Positions 50,615-62,600 of a DNA stretch of 64,000 nt are shown here, piece by piece. A program made the translations under genes and the position numbers. This DNA comes from Brachyspira innocens ATCC 29796. Lineage in GTDB: Bacteria > Spirochaetota > Brachyspiria > Brachyspirales > Brachyspiraceae. Position 1 is the first letter of the stretch. Every line of letters begins with the position of its first letter. The stretch lies in NCBI RefSeq assembly GCF_000384655.1, contig NZ_ARQI01000130.1, positions 1 to 64,000 on the forward strand, written 5' to 3'. Below the pieces are notes generated by a model that searched no databases, was not told the DNA's origin, and saw nothing but the letters and a program-made list of their open reading frames with translations.

Positions 50615-53600
50615 CATTTCAATTTTATAAGTCTCAAATCAAAAGCTATCATAAACACACAAGGTAAAAATATTAATGTTATAAGTGTGGAAAATATAAG
50701 TCCATAAGCCAAACTCATAACTATAGGCACTATCAAATCAGCACGTCCTCCTATGCCATAAACTGTTGGAAGAAGGCCTCCTACTGTTGTTACTGTGGTC
50801 AAAAATATAGGAAGAAGTCTTTGAGTAGCACCTTCTACTATTGAGTTGAATGCGAATTTTTTTGGGTTGCTTAATGCTTCCGTATCAGTTTTTCCAGATT
50901 CTATGATTTTATTTATCAAGTCTATCATTATGATGCCGTCATTAACGAGAACTCCGCATAGTCCTACAATTCCTATAAAACCAATAAATGACATAGGCAT
51001 GCCATGAAGATAAAATGCTATAAATACTCCTGTTAATGTAAAAGGTATTAAAAACATTATCATAAGAGGCTGAACAAATTTTTTAAACTGAAGTAATAAT
51101 ATTAAATATATTAAAACTATTGCTATTAAAAGTGTAACAGTAAGCCCGTCCAAAGCTCCTACTGTCTGGTCAGCTTCTCCTCCAAAACCTATTATTATAC
51201 CGGGGTATCTTTGAGCAATATCTTTAAACTTATTTTGTACAGCAAACATTACTTGTATAGAAGTATTTTGTCCTTGTATCAAGTCGGCATTGATTGTAAT
51301 ACATCTCTGACCATTATAGTGCCTAATAGAAGATACTCCATTAGTTTCAACTATATTTGCCACATTTTTTAAATATAAAAGTCTGTTATATGTATTAGGT
51401 ATAACTAGATTATTAAGTACATTAGTATCAAATATATAATTTCTGTCTAACTGTACCCTGAAGTCTAATTTATAATCAAGTTCCTGTATTGATGTTGCCA
51501 CTGTTCCGCTGTATGCTGTTCTAAGTTCATTTGCAACATTAGCTACATTCATACCAAGCTGTGCTATTTCATCATAGTCAAATAATACTCTAAGTTCATT
51601 TTTACCCGCTTTGTCATCATCATAATAGTTAATTACGCCGTTTAAGCTAAGTAAATATGCTTTTACTTCATCTCTTACTTTTCTAGTCTGCTCTAGATTA
51701 TTTCCTACTATTTTTATATCTACTGCTTTACCAGGGTCCATAGGAAGTTTTACTGATACCATTAAAGCATCTAATTCTTCTCTTAAACTCGTTTTTTCTA
51801 ATTCTCTGTTTATATCGTCCATTATATCATAAGCTGTTTTTTTTCTTTCTGTAGATGGTATAAGATAAACAGTGATTCCTGCTAGATTTGCCGATTCTTC
51901 TGAAATATCAACTATATTTTGATTAACCTGTTTTCCCACAACACTATTAACAGCTATTAAGTTTTTAGGATCAACTGACTTGTATATAACATTCTCTATT
52001 TGTTCAACGTATTTCATAGTATTATTAATAGAGTTACCTATACCAGAGTCAATATTTATCATTATACTGTCTGAACTTGTATCATATATAAGTATAAATT
52101 TTTTAAGGCTTTCTTTAGCTAAAAAGAAAGAAAATATTAAAAGCACTATAAAAAATAAAACTACTAAATATCTGAATTTTAATAAAGTTTTTAATGCTTT
52201 ATTAAAAGGATTTTTCATAGCATTAAATAATTTTTCTTTATCAAAGTCTAGAGGATTTTTTATTTTTTTAAAAAATTTAAATTTAGAGTTTTTTTTAGTT
52301 TTATCCTGTAAATTATTTGGAAGAATAAATATAGCCTGAAAAAGACTAGCAATTAAAGCTACAACTACAACTTTAGGAAAAGGTGCTATAAGTTTTCCTA
52401 CAACATCTTTTGTAAGAAGCATAGGCATAAAGGCTACAACAGTAGTCATAGTAGCAACCATTATGGGGCTTACTACGTCTCTCACTGCTTCAACTGTTCC
52501 ATCCAGCCCAGTTTTTCCAGCCTTTTGGAAATCGTATATGTTTTCGCATACTACTATGCTATTATCAACAACCATACCTATAACAGTAATTATACCAGCA
52601 AGTGATATTATATTAAAAGTTAAATCAGAAAAATTAATATATGAGAAAGTGATGAATATAACAACTATCATACCTATGCTTGTAAATAATGCACTTTTAA
52701 AATCCAAAAATATTATAAGCACTATTAATATGATGATAAATCCGAATATTAAATTACTCGTTGCCACATTTGTTAGAGATAATACCATTCTTGAAGTTTC
52801 ACCCATAGTTGTAACTTCTATATTTTCTGGGATAAGTTTTTGATTATTTTTTAGGAAATTATTAATGTTTTCTGTAGTTTTTACTATATCAGCATTTTCT
52901 TTTTTTTGTATGCTTAGAGAATATCCTTCTAGGCTGTTTATTCTTACATATATAGACTTTTCAACAAAATCTCTATTTACTTTTGCCAAATCCTGTATTC
53001 TTACTCTTTGCCCATTAAAAGTAGAACGTACTACAACATTAGTTGCTTCTATAGGGTTTTCAAACTGCCCCATTGTTACTATTGTTTTTTCTTCTTCATC
53101 TTCTTCTAAATCTTCATAAATAGGCTTCTTAAAATCTCCGCTTGTAGCTCTTATATTTCTAGCAGAAAGAGAGTTTACTATATCAGTTAAAGAGATATAG
53201 TATTCCTGCAGTTTTTTTGGGTCAGCAAGTATTTTTATTTCAGGGTCTGTTCTTCCCTGCACAGTTATATCAGCAACCCCATCAACATATTTTAATTGTC
53301 TTTCAAGTTCTTTACTAAAATCATATAAAACTTTTTCATCTCCTTCAAATCCTTTTTTAAAATGAACTCCTATTTTATAAATAGATGTAAGTTTTGGGTT
53401 TATATCTGTTATTTCTATGGTTTCAACTTCTTCTGCCATATCTGGAACACTTTGCATCTTTCTGAAAATATCGTCTTTAGCTTTGCTTGTATCTATCTCC
53501 ATATCAAGCTGTACAAATATTATAGCAGCATTTTCTGTTATTATGGATGTAAACTCATCTATTCCAGATATAGTTCTTAATTGGTCTTCTATTTGTATAA

Positions 53601-53793
53601 CAGCATTTTGTTCTACATCTAAAGGAGAAGCACCTGGATATACAACTTGCAAAATCATTAATTCTAAATCTGTAGATGGAAATGATTCTTTATCTATATT
53701 GTAATATGAGTATAAACCTATCATAATAGAGACAAATATGATAATGTTTACAAGCATTCTGTTACTTGCAAAGAAGTATATTAATTGTTTCAT
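50614..53793 (-). CDS. RND family efflux permease
   Basis: A 1059-residue RND transporter of full length with twelve membrane segments (one at 10-28, six around 330-560, the rest after 880) and two large periplasmic loops. Typical features include the N-terminal FASNRMLVNIIIFVSIMIGL, VVYPGASPLDVEQNAV, GMVVDNSIVVCENIYDF in helix 4 with the proton-relay acid, and GVLVNDGIIMIDLINKI. It resembles the HAE/AcrB-like group of spirochaetes and clostridia. Neither a membrane-fusion adaptor nor an outer-membrane channel gene adjoins it. A TetR-type regulator is divergent, 331 bp away. Confidence 0.92.
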   Translation of the reverse strand: MKQLIYFFASNRMLVNIIIFVSIMIGLYSYYNIDKESFPSTDLELMILQVVYPGASPLDVEQNAVIQIEDQLRTISGIDEFTSIITENAAIIFVQLDMEIDTSKAKDDIFRKMQSVPDMAEEVETIEITDINPKLTSIYKIGVHFKKGFEGDEKVLYDFSKELERQLKYVDGVADITVQGRTDPEIKILADPKKLQEYYISLTDIVNSLSARNIRATSGDFKKPIYEDLEEDEEEKTIVTMGQFENPIEATNVVVRSTFNGQRVRIQDLAKVNRDFVEKSIYVRINSLEGYSLSIQKKENADIVKTTENINNFLKNNQKLIPENIEVTTMGETSRMVLSLTNVATSNLIFGFIIILIVLIIFLDFKSALFTSIGMIVVIFITFSYINFSDLTFNIISLAGIITVIGMVVDNSIVVCENIYDFQKAGKTGLDGTVEAVRDVVSPIMVATMTTVVAFMPMLLTKDVVGKLIAPFPKVVVVALIASLFQAIFILPNNLQDKTKKNSKFKFFKKIKNPLDFDKEKLFNAMKNPFNKALKTLLKFRYLVVLFFIVLLIFSFFLAKESLKKFILIYDTSSDSIMINIDSGIGNSINNTMKYVEQIENVIYKSVDPKNLIAVNSVVGKQVNQNIVDISEESANLAGITVYLIPSTERKKTAYDIMDDINRELEKTSLREELDALMVSVKLPMDPGKAVDIKIVGNNLEQTRKVRDEVKAYLLSLNGVINYYDDDKAGKNELRVLFDYDEIAQLGMNVANVANELRTAYSGTVATSIQELDYKLDFRVQLDRNYIFDTNVLNNLVIPNTYNRLLYLKNVANIVETNGVSSIRHYNGQRCITINADLIQGQNTSIQVMFAVQNKFKDIAQRYPGIIIGFGGEADQTVGALDGLTVTLLIAIVLIYLILLLQFKKFVQPLMIMFLIPFTLTGVFIAFYLHGMPMSFIGFIGIVGLCGVLVNDGIIMIDLINKIIESGKTDTEALSNPKKFAFNSIVEGATQRLLPIFLTTVTTVGGLLPTVYGIGGRADLIVPIVMSLAYGLIFSTLITLIFLPCVFMIAFDLRLIKLK

Positions 53794-54124
53794 ATGTTTT
53801 ATCCTAAAATATATATATTATAGTATAGCAAATTTTTATATAAATTTATCTATATAATAAAAAATATTATATAATAATTTATTTTAAATTTACACAAACA
53901 TCAATATTTATGAAATATAGTATTAATTTGTACTAATTAATAGACATAAATATTATAGTGTTCATTATAATCATATTTATCACAAATTTTTTTATGATTA
54001 TTATTTATTATTGTTATATTAACAGTTTACATTTTGTAATATTATAATATAATAATTATTATTGATAATATTGTTAATTGAATTAGTAATATTATTTTTT
54101 TTGTTTAGATTAGGAAGCTAACGT
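53794..54124. promoter_or_regulatory. Divergent RND/TetR control region
   Basis: This 331-bp, extremely AT-rich region must hold both promoters. The 8-bp inverted repeat TATTAATT/AATTAATA (53921-53928/53935-53942, 6 bp apart) is a possible TetR-type operator, but pure A/T repeats of this size arise easily by chance here. No promoter could be assigned with confidence. Confidence 0.35.
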
Positions 54125-54712
54125 ATGAAAAATAGTTCAAATAAAAATAATGCTAGAGTAAAAAAAACAAAAAAAATACTTGAAGATTCACTAGGTCTTT
54201 TACTAGAAGAAAAGCCTTTTGAAGATATTAGAGTAATTGATATTTGTGCAAAAGCTAATATGCACAGAAGTACTTTTTACACTTATTATAATGATAAATA
54301 TGAACTATTAAAATCAAAGTTAGATGAATATGAAGCCAAGTTTTTGGAAGACCTCAATAGATACAAAATAGAAAATAAATTAAAAGATGAACATATTGAT
54401 ATAATGGAGAAAATACTTCAATATTTTTATCTTAATAGGAAATATTTAAAGATAATATTTCAAAATAATAAAGACGGAAGTATTACTAAGATATTGAGAG
54501 AATATTTAGCCTCTTATGTAATTGAGGGTATAAAGGATTTTAAAACAATAAGACCAGATAAAGAAAATGTTGTAAGAATAATGGGTAGTTTTTATTCAGG
54601 AGCTTTTATATCTGTTCTTACTGATTGGATTTTAAATGACTGTTTTATATCTGTAGAAGATTTGGCTGTGTATATTTCTGATATTATCATGCAGAGAGTA
54701 TTTTCTGAATAA
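54125..54712 (+). CDS. TetR/AcrR-family transcriptional regulator
   Basis: A 195-residue regulator with the TetR N-terminal HTH: RVKKTKKILEDSLGLLLEEKPFEDIRVIDICAKA and the recognition part MHRSTFYTYYNDKYELL. The C-terminal ligand domain is helical, of the group often annotated TetR_C_7/DhaS-like. It is divergent from the RND gene, the usual arrangement for a repressor of an efflux pump; this pairing is inferred from position. It stands as a single gene; 250 bp without features follow. Confidence 0.88.
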   Translation: MKNSSNKNNARVKKTKKILEDSLGLLLEEKPFEDIRVIDICAKANMHRSTFYTYYNDKYELLKSKLDEYEAKFLEDLNRYKIENKLKDEHIDIMEKILQYFYLNRKYLKIIFQNNKDGSITKILREYLASYVIEGIKDFKTIRPDKENVVRIMGSFYSGAFISVLTDWILNDCFISVEDLAVYISDIIMQRVFSE

Positions 54713-54963
54713 AATATAAATCTAATTAATAATATATAATTCTATTAATCTTTTAAATACTTAAATTATTATATATAAAACTAAACATGTTTTGTATAAA
54801 TTAATCAAGTTTTATAATTATTTAATCTGCAATGAAATAAATATTAAAATATGTTATTGAAAAAAAATGCGGTTGTCGATAATATAAAAAATAAAATAAA
54901 TTTTTTACTTTTATATACTTAATTTGATTTATTTATATATAAAGAATAGGAGATATTTATATT

Positions 54964-55494
54964 ATGAAGAAAATAATTATCTTGATATCATTGTTTGTAC
55001 TTTGTTTTAATTTATTAAATGCACAAAATATAACTAAAGATAGTGATTATTCAAAGAATTGGGCTAATTTCATATTTAGAAAAACAATAGACATGAGAGG
55101 TGCTTTATATGAGGGAAGACCTGGAGGTGATTTAGAATTAGTATCTGGAAGATCTCCTCTTTTTTTGATTAAAATGTATAAATTTATGGGAGCAAGATCT
55201 GATACACATGCATATTATACTCATCAGGTTCCTATATCTATGTTTTATGATAATGCACCAGCTTTGGGCGTTAATCTTGTAGAAGGTTATTCTATAGAGG
55301 GCGGCAAAATAATGAGATATTCAAAATATATAAGAAGCTATCAGGGCAAATTGGATTCATGGAAAAAATCTAATTCTGTTTATACTAATGAGAGATGGGT
55401 GGCAAATTCTGATGCTGATTGGGGATCATACCCAGTACCTCAGCCTGAAGATGTGAATTGGGCAGAGGGAGAATATGCAGGAGAATTGTATTAA
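54964..55494 (+). CDS. Exported protein of unknown function, first of a tandem pair
   Basis: A 176-residue protein with a signal peptide (about 1-20, ending at LLNAQ). No known family was recognised. Its C-terminal 75 residues match those of the next gene: EGY-(I/V)E-K-Y-Y-SY-KL-W-K, then WVA, W, P-P and D-NW at the same spacing. It therefore looks like half of a recent tandem duplication in which one copy is secreted and the other membrane-anchored. AGGAG precedes the ATG. The pair is followed by a STAS protein, with no obvious functional link. Confidence 0.75.
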   Translation: MKKIIILISLFVLCFNLLNAQNITKDSDYSKNWANFIFRKTIDMRGALYEGRPGGDLELVSGRSPLFLIKMYKFMGARSDTHAYYTHQVPISMFYDNAPALGVNLVEGYSIEGGKIMRYSKYIRSYQGKLDSWKKSNSVYTNERWVANSDADWGSYPVPQPEDVNWAEGEYAGELY

Positions 55495-55507
55495 ATTATA
55501 ATGCAGT

Positions 55508-56020
55508 ATGTTTTTTATTATATTAGTTATATTATTAGTTCTTATAGTTTTATTTTTTATTAATCATAAAAGTGTAATATCTTATGATAATGCTTGGGTT
55601 AGATTAGTTCAGAATAAGACAGTTAAAGATGCTGATAAAAGCTATTTATTTAAAGAAGATGCTCAATTAATTATAGGCGGCAAAAAAAAAATAGATTTTA
55701 TAAAAGCAAAATATGATAATATGGCCGTTTACAGTAATACTGATTATTTAAATAAATTTATGTTAGTTTTTTCTGGATATCCTTCTGTAAAAGTAACTTT
55801 TATGGAAGGATATATTGTTGAAAATAATAAATTATATTATACCTATGCTTATAAATCTTCATATTATACTAAGCTCAATAACTGGATGAAAATTAACGGG
55901 GTTTTTCAGTCTAAAGAAGTATGGGTGGCCAAAAAAAATATAAAGTGGTCTGCATTTCCGTATCCTACTGCCTCTGATATTAATTGGGAAAAAAAGGCTA
56001 TGATAGGCAGTTTATCATAA
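55508..56020 (+). CDS. Membrane-anchored paralogue of the preceding protein
   Basis: A 170-residue protein with an uncleaved N-terminal hydrophobic helix (about 2-19, IILVILLVLIVLFFI) instead of a signal peptide, then a domain related to that of the preceding gene: EGYIVENNKLYYTYAYKSS, KLNNWMKINGVF, VWVAKKN, PYPTASDINW. It starts 13 bp after the preceding stop without a clear Shine-Dalgarno, so it may be translated by coupling. Function unknown. An in-frame alternative start was not seen. Confidence 0.72.
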   Translation: MFFIILVILLVLIVLFFINHKSVISYDNAWVRLVQNKTVKDADKSYLFKEDAQLIIGGKKKIDFIKAKYDNMAVYSNTDYLNKFMLVFSGYPSVKVTFMEGYIVENNKLYYTYAYKSSYYTKLNNWMKINGVFQSKEVWVAKKNIKWSAFPYPTASDINWEKKAMIGSLS

Positions 56021-56164
56021 AATATATAAAAATTATAACTGATATGAAAGTTTACTTATTATACCTTTTTGTGAATATATGAAAAGTTAGGAGATAATTT
56101 TTTTATTAATTTTAAAAATCTATATATTACAATATTACGGTATATCTTGTTATTATAAGTTATA

Positions 56165-56192
56165 TTGACTAAAAATTTTTATTTGTCATACT
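56165..56192 (+). promoter_or_regulatory. Promoter of the STAS gene
   Basis: TTGACT (56165-56170), a 16-bp spacer and CATACT (56187-56192), 27 bp before the ATG. Confidence 0.5.
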
Positions 56193-56219
56193 TAAAATAA
56201 ATTTACAAAAGGAGAAATT

Positions 56220-56552
56220 ATGAGTTTAAATATAGATGATAAAGGTAAAGTTAAAGTTGTTAGTTTGGCTGGAAAACTAGATGTTAATTTATCTGTATCT
56301 ATAGAAGCTGAGTTAGAGCAGTTAGTTGAATCTGGAAGCCATTTTCTAATATTAGAGCTATCAGGAATTGAATATTTAAGTTCAAGCGGTATTAGAGTAT
56401 TTATTTCTATAATGAGAAAAATTAAAGATAAAAATGGAAGATTAGTATTAGCCTGTGTACCAGATATTATTAAAAAAATATTAAAAACAGTTGAATTAGA
56501 AGATTTGTTTGAAGTTTATGAGTCAGTAGATGATGCAGTAGCTTCATTCTAA
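56220..56552 (+). CDS. STAS-domain anti-sigma factor antagonist
   Basis: A 110-residue single STAS domain of the SpoIIAA/RsbV type. VVSLAGKLDV, FLILELSGIEYLSSSGIRVF and LVLACVPDIIKKILKTVELE follow the fold. The phosphorylatable serine is S56, just before the Gly in YLSSSGI. Such proteins release a sigma factor or other target by binding a kinase-type anti-sigma factor; no kinase or phosphatase gene lies nearby, so the partner is unknown. It has its own promoter and Shine-Dalgarno (AAGGAG), and is followed by the giant lipoprotein gene with a separate promoter. Confidence 0.9.
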   Translation: MSLNIDDKGKVKVVSLAGKLDVNLSVSIEAELEQLVESGSHFLILELSGIEYLSSSGIRVFISIMRKIKDKNGRLVLACVPDIIKKILKTVELEDLFEVYESVDDAVASF

Positions 56553-56563
56553 TTTTTTTTACA

Positions 56564-56592
56564 TTGATTTTTATTTGTATTTTTTGTATAAT
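56564..56592 (+). promoter_or_regulatory. Promoter of the giant lipoprotein gene
   Basis: TTGATT (56564-56569), a 17-bp spacer and TATAAT (56587-56592) lie about 62 bp before the ATG. Confidence 0.7.
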
Positions 56593-56654
56593 GCTTGTAT
56601 AAGTTGTATAATTAATTTTATACTACTATTAAATATATAGAGTAGAAACATTTT

Positions 56655-59600
56655 ATGAAGTTAAAGTATTATATAAAATTAAAATTACTAATATTATTTT
56701 CTTTTATACTATTTGCCTGTGCATCCAGTCAGAAGAATTCTGATTCTGTATTCAGCAGCAGACCTTTTTTAAGAGAATATAAAAGATATTCTCTTACTTC
56801 AGGGGAGGTGAATCCAGCTTTGGATGCTGTAATAGACAGAGAAGGTACTTGGGTATATTATGCAAGAGAAAATGCAGGAAATACAGATATTTTTGCAATA
56901 GATTCATATACTTTAGAAACATTTAGATTAACTAGAAGCCCTGGTATAGATACTTCTGTTTCTGTTGATGATAAATCAAAATATGTAGTATTTTCTTCTA
57001 CAAGAGATGACGCTTTTGGTGATATATATGCTTATAAACTAGTTAATCTTGTTGGTATAAGAACTTCAAAAAATAATTTAGAAAATTTAGAACAAAGTAT
57101 TATAAGACTTACAGATTATAAAGGCTATGATGTTGACCCTGTGATATCTCATAGAGGAAATATGATAGCTTTTGTATCTGATAGAGATGCTGGTATTAAA
57201 AAGCTCTTTACTATGAGAAATAATGGTAAAGATGTAAGAAAACTATCAGATATAGAAGCTAGTTCCCCTGCTTTTTCTTTTGATGACACTAAAATAGCAT
57301 TTATAACTTCAAAAATAGGAGAGCCTTATTCTCAATTAGCTATATATAATTTTACTCCAAGCACTAATGAGCAAACTAATTTAACAATTCTTACTTCTAC
57401 AAAGACATTTAAATTTAATCCCACTTTTTATAATGATGATACTATAATATTTTTTGAAATAGAAAAAGATTCTGATAGAGATGGAAATTTGACATACTAT
57501 GATAAAAGACGTTTGATGTCATATTCGCTTACAACACATCAGTCATATGTATTATCTGAAGATACTCAATTAACAACTTTTAATGTTGCTTATCCTTCTG
57601 CTTTGGTAGGTGCTTATGTTGTTAGTGAAGATGGTACTAGTATAGTAACAATGGGTTCTACGAAAGAGTATTTTATAAAAGATGATAATTCTCAGACTAT
57701 GTATGAGAGTTTTGTTGAACTTCCTTATGATAGAAAAGTTGATGCTATAGACAGATTTTCTGAATATTTTCCATTTGAAGATGATAAGGGAAATGTTGCT
57801 AAAGCATATTTTAATATAATGATATCATCATATACAAATAATAATATAAACGAATATAATAAAGCTAAAAATACTCTTACACAGGAATATTCTGATACAT
57901 TTGTAGGATTTTTGACTTCAAGAATATATACGAATTTTTATACTAATGAAAATATATTTAATTTAGATTTTTATACTAATGATTTTTTTGCAACGAATAA
58001 AAATTTCAAAAATTTAGATATTACTAATTTGCTTGGTTGGGCTGGATACATATCGGCCAATGAAAAATATAAAAATAATAATTCTGATAAAGATACATTA
58101 CTTATACTAGATAACTTAATAAATTTGAATATAAGCAAAGATTTATATATGTTGGCAGCAAAGTTATATGCTCATTCTGTTGAAGATAATGGTTATAAAT
58201 ATCCTGAAGATGAAGATATGTATAATGTTCCTTATAAGAGAAAAGATTTATTATTTTCAGACAGACTAGATATTGCCAAAAATTTTATAAGAGATACAAA
58301 GATATCTTATAACATTATAATAGATAATGCCCACCCTTATGCGCCTTTATCGGCAGCTGCTAGGCTTATATATTTAGACGGACTGATACTTTCAAGAAAT
58401 TATGAAGAAGCTACTAATTTATTTATCCCTTATACTGAAGCGAAAAATGATATAATGCTTGCTTTAGGATATTATGGAAATGCGAAGGTGCTTTTAGCTC
58501 AAAATGATGATGGGGCTTATGCTCTTTTAAAAGAAGCTTTGACTTCTGGAGGTAAAAATTTTGAATCAACTTATGAGGCAGAAGATTGTAAAACTAAATT
58601 AGCAAGTTATTATAAATCATTAGCAGATGATGCTTATAATCAGCAGAGATATGCTGTTGCTTATGATAATTATAATGAAGTGTTAAAGTATTCGCCTAAT
58701 GATACAACTGCTTCAACTAGAGTAATAGAGAGCGGACTTAGAGCTTACAGTACTATAGATTCTCTTGAAAGAACTATTTATGAAAGAGAGAGAACTATTT
58801 TAAGTACAAGATATTCTGATCATGAGGCACATGCCGAACTTGCTAATGCATATTATTATTTGGCTAATAGATATTATGGTATGGCTGTATCAAAACAGTA
58901 CAGTAAAGAACGCTATGTTGTAAGTGATAAAAAGCGTGAAGACGGATTTTATTTGTATTTAAATAAATCTTTTGAGGCAATAGTTGATAAGGCTGTTTCA
59001 TATATTGACTTTGCAATATTTTTATATCCAGATGAAGAGGATTATTATATAAAAAAAGCTGAGATGTTAACATTTGCTCAGGCTTTGAAAATGCAGGTTC
59101 TTCAGGATACTAAAACTTATAAAAGTGTAATAGAGTTAGTACCTGCTTATAAAGATAATACAATTACCAATGATGTATATATGGGCTATAATTTACTTGC
59201 ATTTCAAACTGCTGATTTGGATTCTGAAATTATAGATGCATTGATAATGGCTAAAAGCAAAGTAAAAACAAAACCTAATATTGTTTCTATAATGCTTGCT
59301 AATTCATACTTGATAAATGGAAGATATTCTGATGCTGCCTCTGAATATAAAGAGGCTGAAAGTCTGCTTAATCAGGTAGGAAGTGATAAGAGCAGGGCTT
59401 GGTATCATTTCTTTTATGGTTATTCTCTTTGGATGAATAATGATATAAAAGGTGCATACAGAGAATACGATACTGCACGTAAATTATTTGAAAAACTTGG
59501 TGATAAAGAAAGTATATATAAAATAGTAGGGTATACTTCTGTAGCTGCTATTGAGCAGGAAGATTATGAAAAAGCTATAGAATCATTGCTTGAAAGAGAT

Positions 59601-62600
59601 AAACTTACAGAAAATGATGTTAATAAAAATGAACTTAATCAGCTTTTGCTTGCTGCATGTTATCTAAAATTAGAAGATTATAATAATGCTTTAGCATATT
59701 GTGATAGTGTAAAAGCACAGATTGATAGTTTGGATTCATCAGTTTATACTCCTAACTATGTAAGTATAACATTATACGGAGCTAACATTAATATAGTAAA
59801 TTTGGGTCTTGCATCTTTCGGAGGATATATACCAGGGGAGCCTTTGAATGTTGATAAGCAGCAGATGCTTTACTCTATATATCAAGAACTTTATGAAAAA
59901 ATGGGAAGATATTCTGAGGCTAGAGAGGCTTTATCATCTTATAGAAATTATGTTATGAAAGATAAGCCTAAAGAATCTATACAGCCTCTTATGCTTGCTA
60001 CTTACTTTAATAACGAAGGATATCTTTACTACAGACAAGGAGATCAGTCAAACTCTATAATGTCATTTAAAAGTTCTATAAAGGAATATCAAAAGACATT
60101 AGACCCTAAAACTCTTGAAAATAATCCTAGTCTTCAGTATCAGAATGCTGAAAATGATGCTAAAAACTATTTAAGTTTATCATCTTTATATTTAAGATAT
60201 TTGTCAGAAAATGATTTAACTTCTATAAAAAAAGAATTTTTTATAGAATTATTTAATACTACAAAAACTCTTAAAGTATTATCTACTAATAATTCAGTTA
60301 GTACCAAAGACAGATTATTGTTATATTCTCATATAGCAGCATTCCAATATATAATGGCATTCAAACTTACAGCAGATAACAGCATAGAGTATAAAAGAAC
60401 AAACAATGATGACCCTACTGATATGACTGATTATGATATAAATGTTCAAAGACTTACTATGCTTAAAGATGCTATTGACAGATATAAATATATTCTTTCT
60501 TCTAATTCTAATTTCCCAGTGGATTTAAAAACTGAAATAATTGTAAGATATAATTTGGCTAAGGCCTATGAACTTGCAGGATATATTGAAGAGGCTGCAA
60601 GAGAGTATATGTCAGCATTTTCAAAGGCACAGGCTTCAGCTTTTGCTGTTGAGGAGATTGCTATACTTACTACTTTAATTGATTTTAGTACTAAATATAG
60701 AAACAGATATCCAGATAGTCTTGATTATCCTGTGCAGTATGTATTTAGGATACTTCAGAGAATAAGCGAAAGCGTATTTATGATAACATTTGTTGAAGAT
60801 AATAACTTTATATTAATACAGGCAAGACGTAAAGTTATAGAATTTCTTCAAGATAAATATCCAGATGCCAGTCTTAATATACTTGCTATGTTTGATGCTA
60901 TTGATATGCGAAGAAAGTTTTTGGATAAAAGACTATATACATTAGGAGAAAATAATTATTATCTTAGAGAATATTATAAACTTTATGAGAATGCTCTTTA
61001 TGCTTATCAAAGATATTTAGACGCTGTTGCAACTCCTTATGATAGTAAAACAGAAGCTGCAGCACTTAAAGAAATTGCTAATTATGAAAAAGAAGCTATA
61101 AAAAGATTTTCTAATACTCCAATAGAGCCTATCGTTATATGCGATGTTAAGCCTGCAGATATAGACAAATCTATGCGTAAAGATGAAACTTTAATATGGG
61201 ATACTTTCTTCGGATATAGATTTGTAAGAGAAAATGGAAAAACTTCATTCTATCTGCAAAGTAATGCTATGCCTAAAACTAAAAACTATGTTACTCATAT
61301 AGGTTTTAGACCAATTGTTATAAGCAATAAGAATATATTTGTAAGGGAATTGTATGATTCTACAGAATATATGCTTCCTGCAAAAACTGCTTATATAGAT
61401 ACTAAATTAATCTCATTCTACAGAACTACTAGAAGTGCTGAAAAAGAAATAAACAGCAGTATGAGTATGATGAGTAATACCAACTCTACTAATAGTGCCT
61501 ATAGCTATAATATTAAAGAAACAAATAATTATGAGTACAGAAGAAATACTCTTGCTATGAATGTGGCTTATAATACTGCTGAAACTAATTTATCAGAAAC
61601 AAATTATAATACTACAAATGTACTTTCTACAAATAATACAGCTTCTACAAACAGACGAAGAAGAGGAAACTTTAGATTTATAGAATTAAAAGATATACCT
61701 ACTAATTCGTATGTTCCTTTGATTGTAGATATAACAGGTGCTAGCGGCTCTGATATATCTAATATTATGAGTAAAAATCTTTATATAGTTTACAGTGATA
61801 AAGAAACTTTTGATAAAAACAGAAGAGTATTGAGAAATATTAATAATATAGCATTAGTAGTAGGCAACAGCGGAAGAGATTCTAGGATAATGTTCTATAC
61901 TAATTATTTCAGAAAATTATCAACCAATTCTTTAGAAACTGCGATGAAAGGATATGATAATAATTTATTTACTGTATATGGAAAACCTGATTATAGTATG
62001 ACTTCATTATCAAATGAAGCATATAATTTTAAAACAAGACTTTACACTTCATATGCCAATACTGAAAATCCTAGTATTTCTATGATGTCTAATGTTATTG
62101 CCTATTCTCAAAGCGATGATGAAAAAATGTTTAATTATGCTACTATTGTTGAAGATAGATATGCGGCAAAAGATACTAATACTGCGTACTTATTTTCAGA
62201 AGAAGGATATAAATTCTTTGCCTCTTCATACAGCAATATAAGTGATTCTAATGCTTATAAATTTATTAAGTCAATGCTTCCAGTGTATAGAAGAATGGGA
62301 GAAGACGGAGCGGTAAAAGGTGCGAATAGAGCATTGCATTTTGTATATCTATATACAAACAATAATTACGATTTAGTAGATGAATACTTTACTCCTAGGA
62401 CATTATCAAGATTCTTAAAAGCTAAAGATAATCCTAATGAATCTGTAAGGTATTTAAATTATATAGCAAATAGGGTTAATGGAGATAATAAAGAAAAGAT
62501 TTTGGAAGTTGCTGTACTTTATGATTTGATATATGCTAAAACTCCTATTGATACTGTAACTAATTTCCTTAACAGAATGCAAAACACAAATGAGGTATTA

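Noticed and set aside
52463-52843. Plus-strand frames inside the RND gene
   Set aside because: Opposite-strand shadows of conserved RND transmembrane helices; no start signals.
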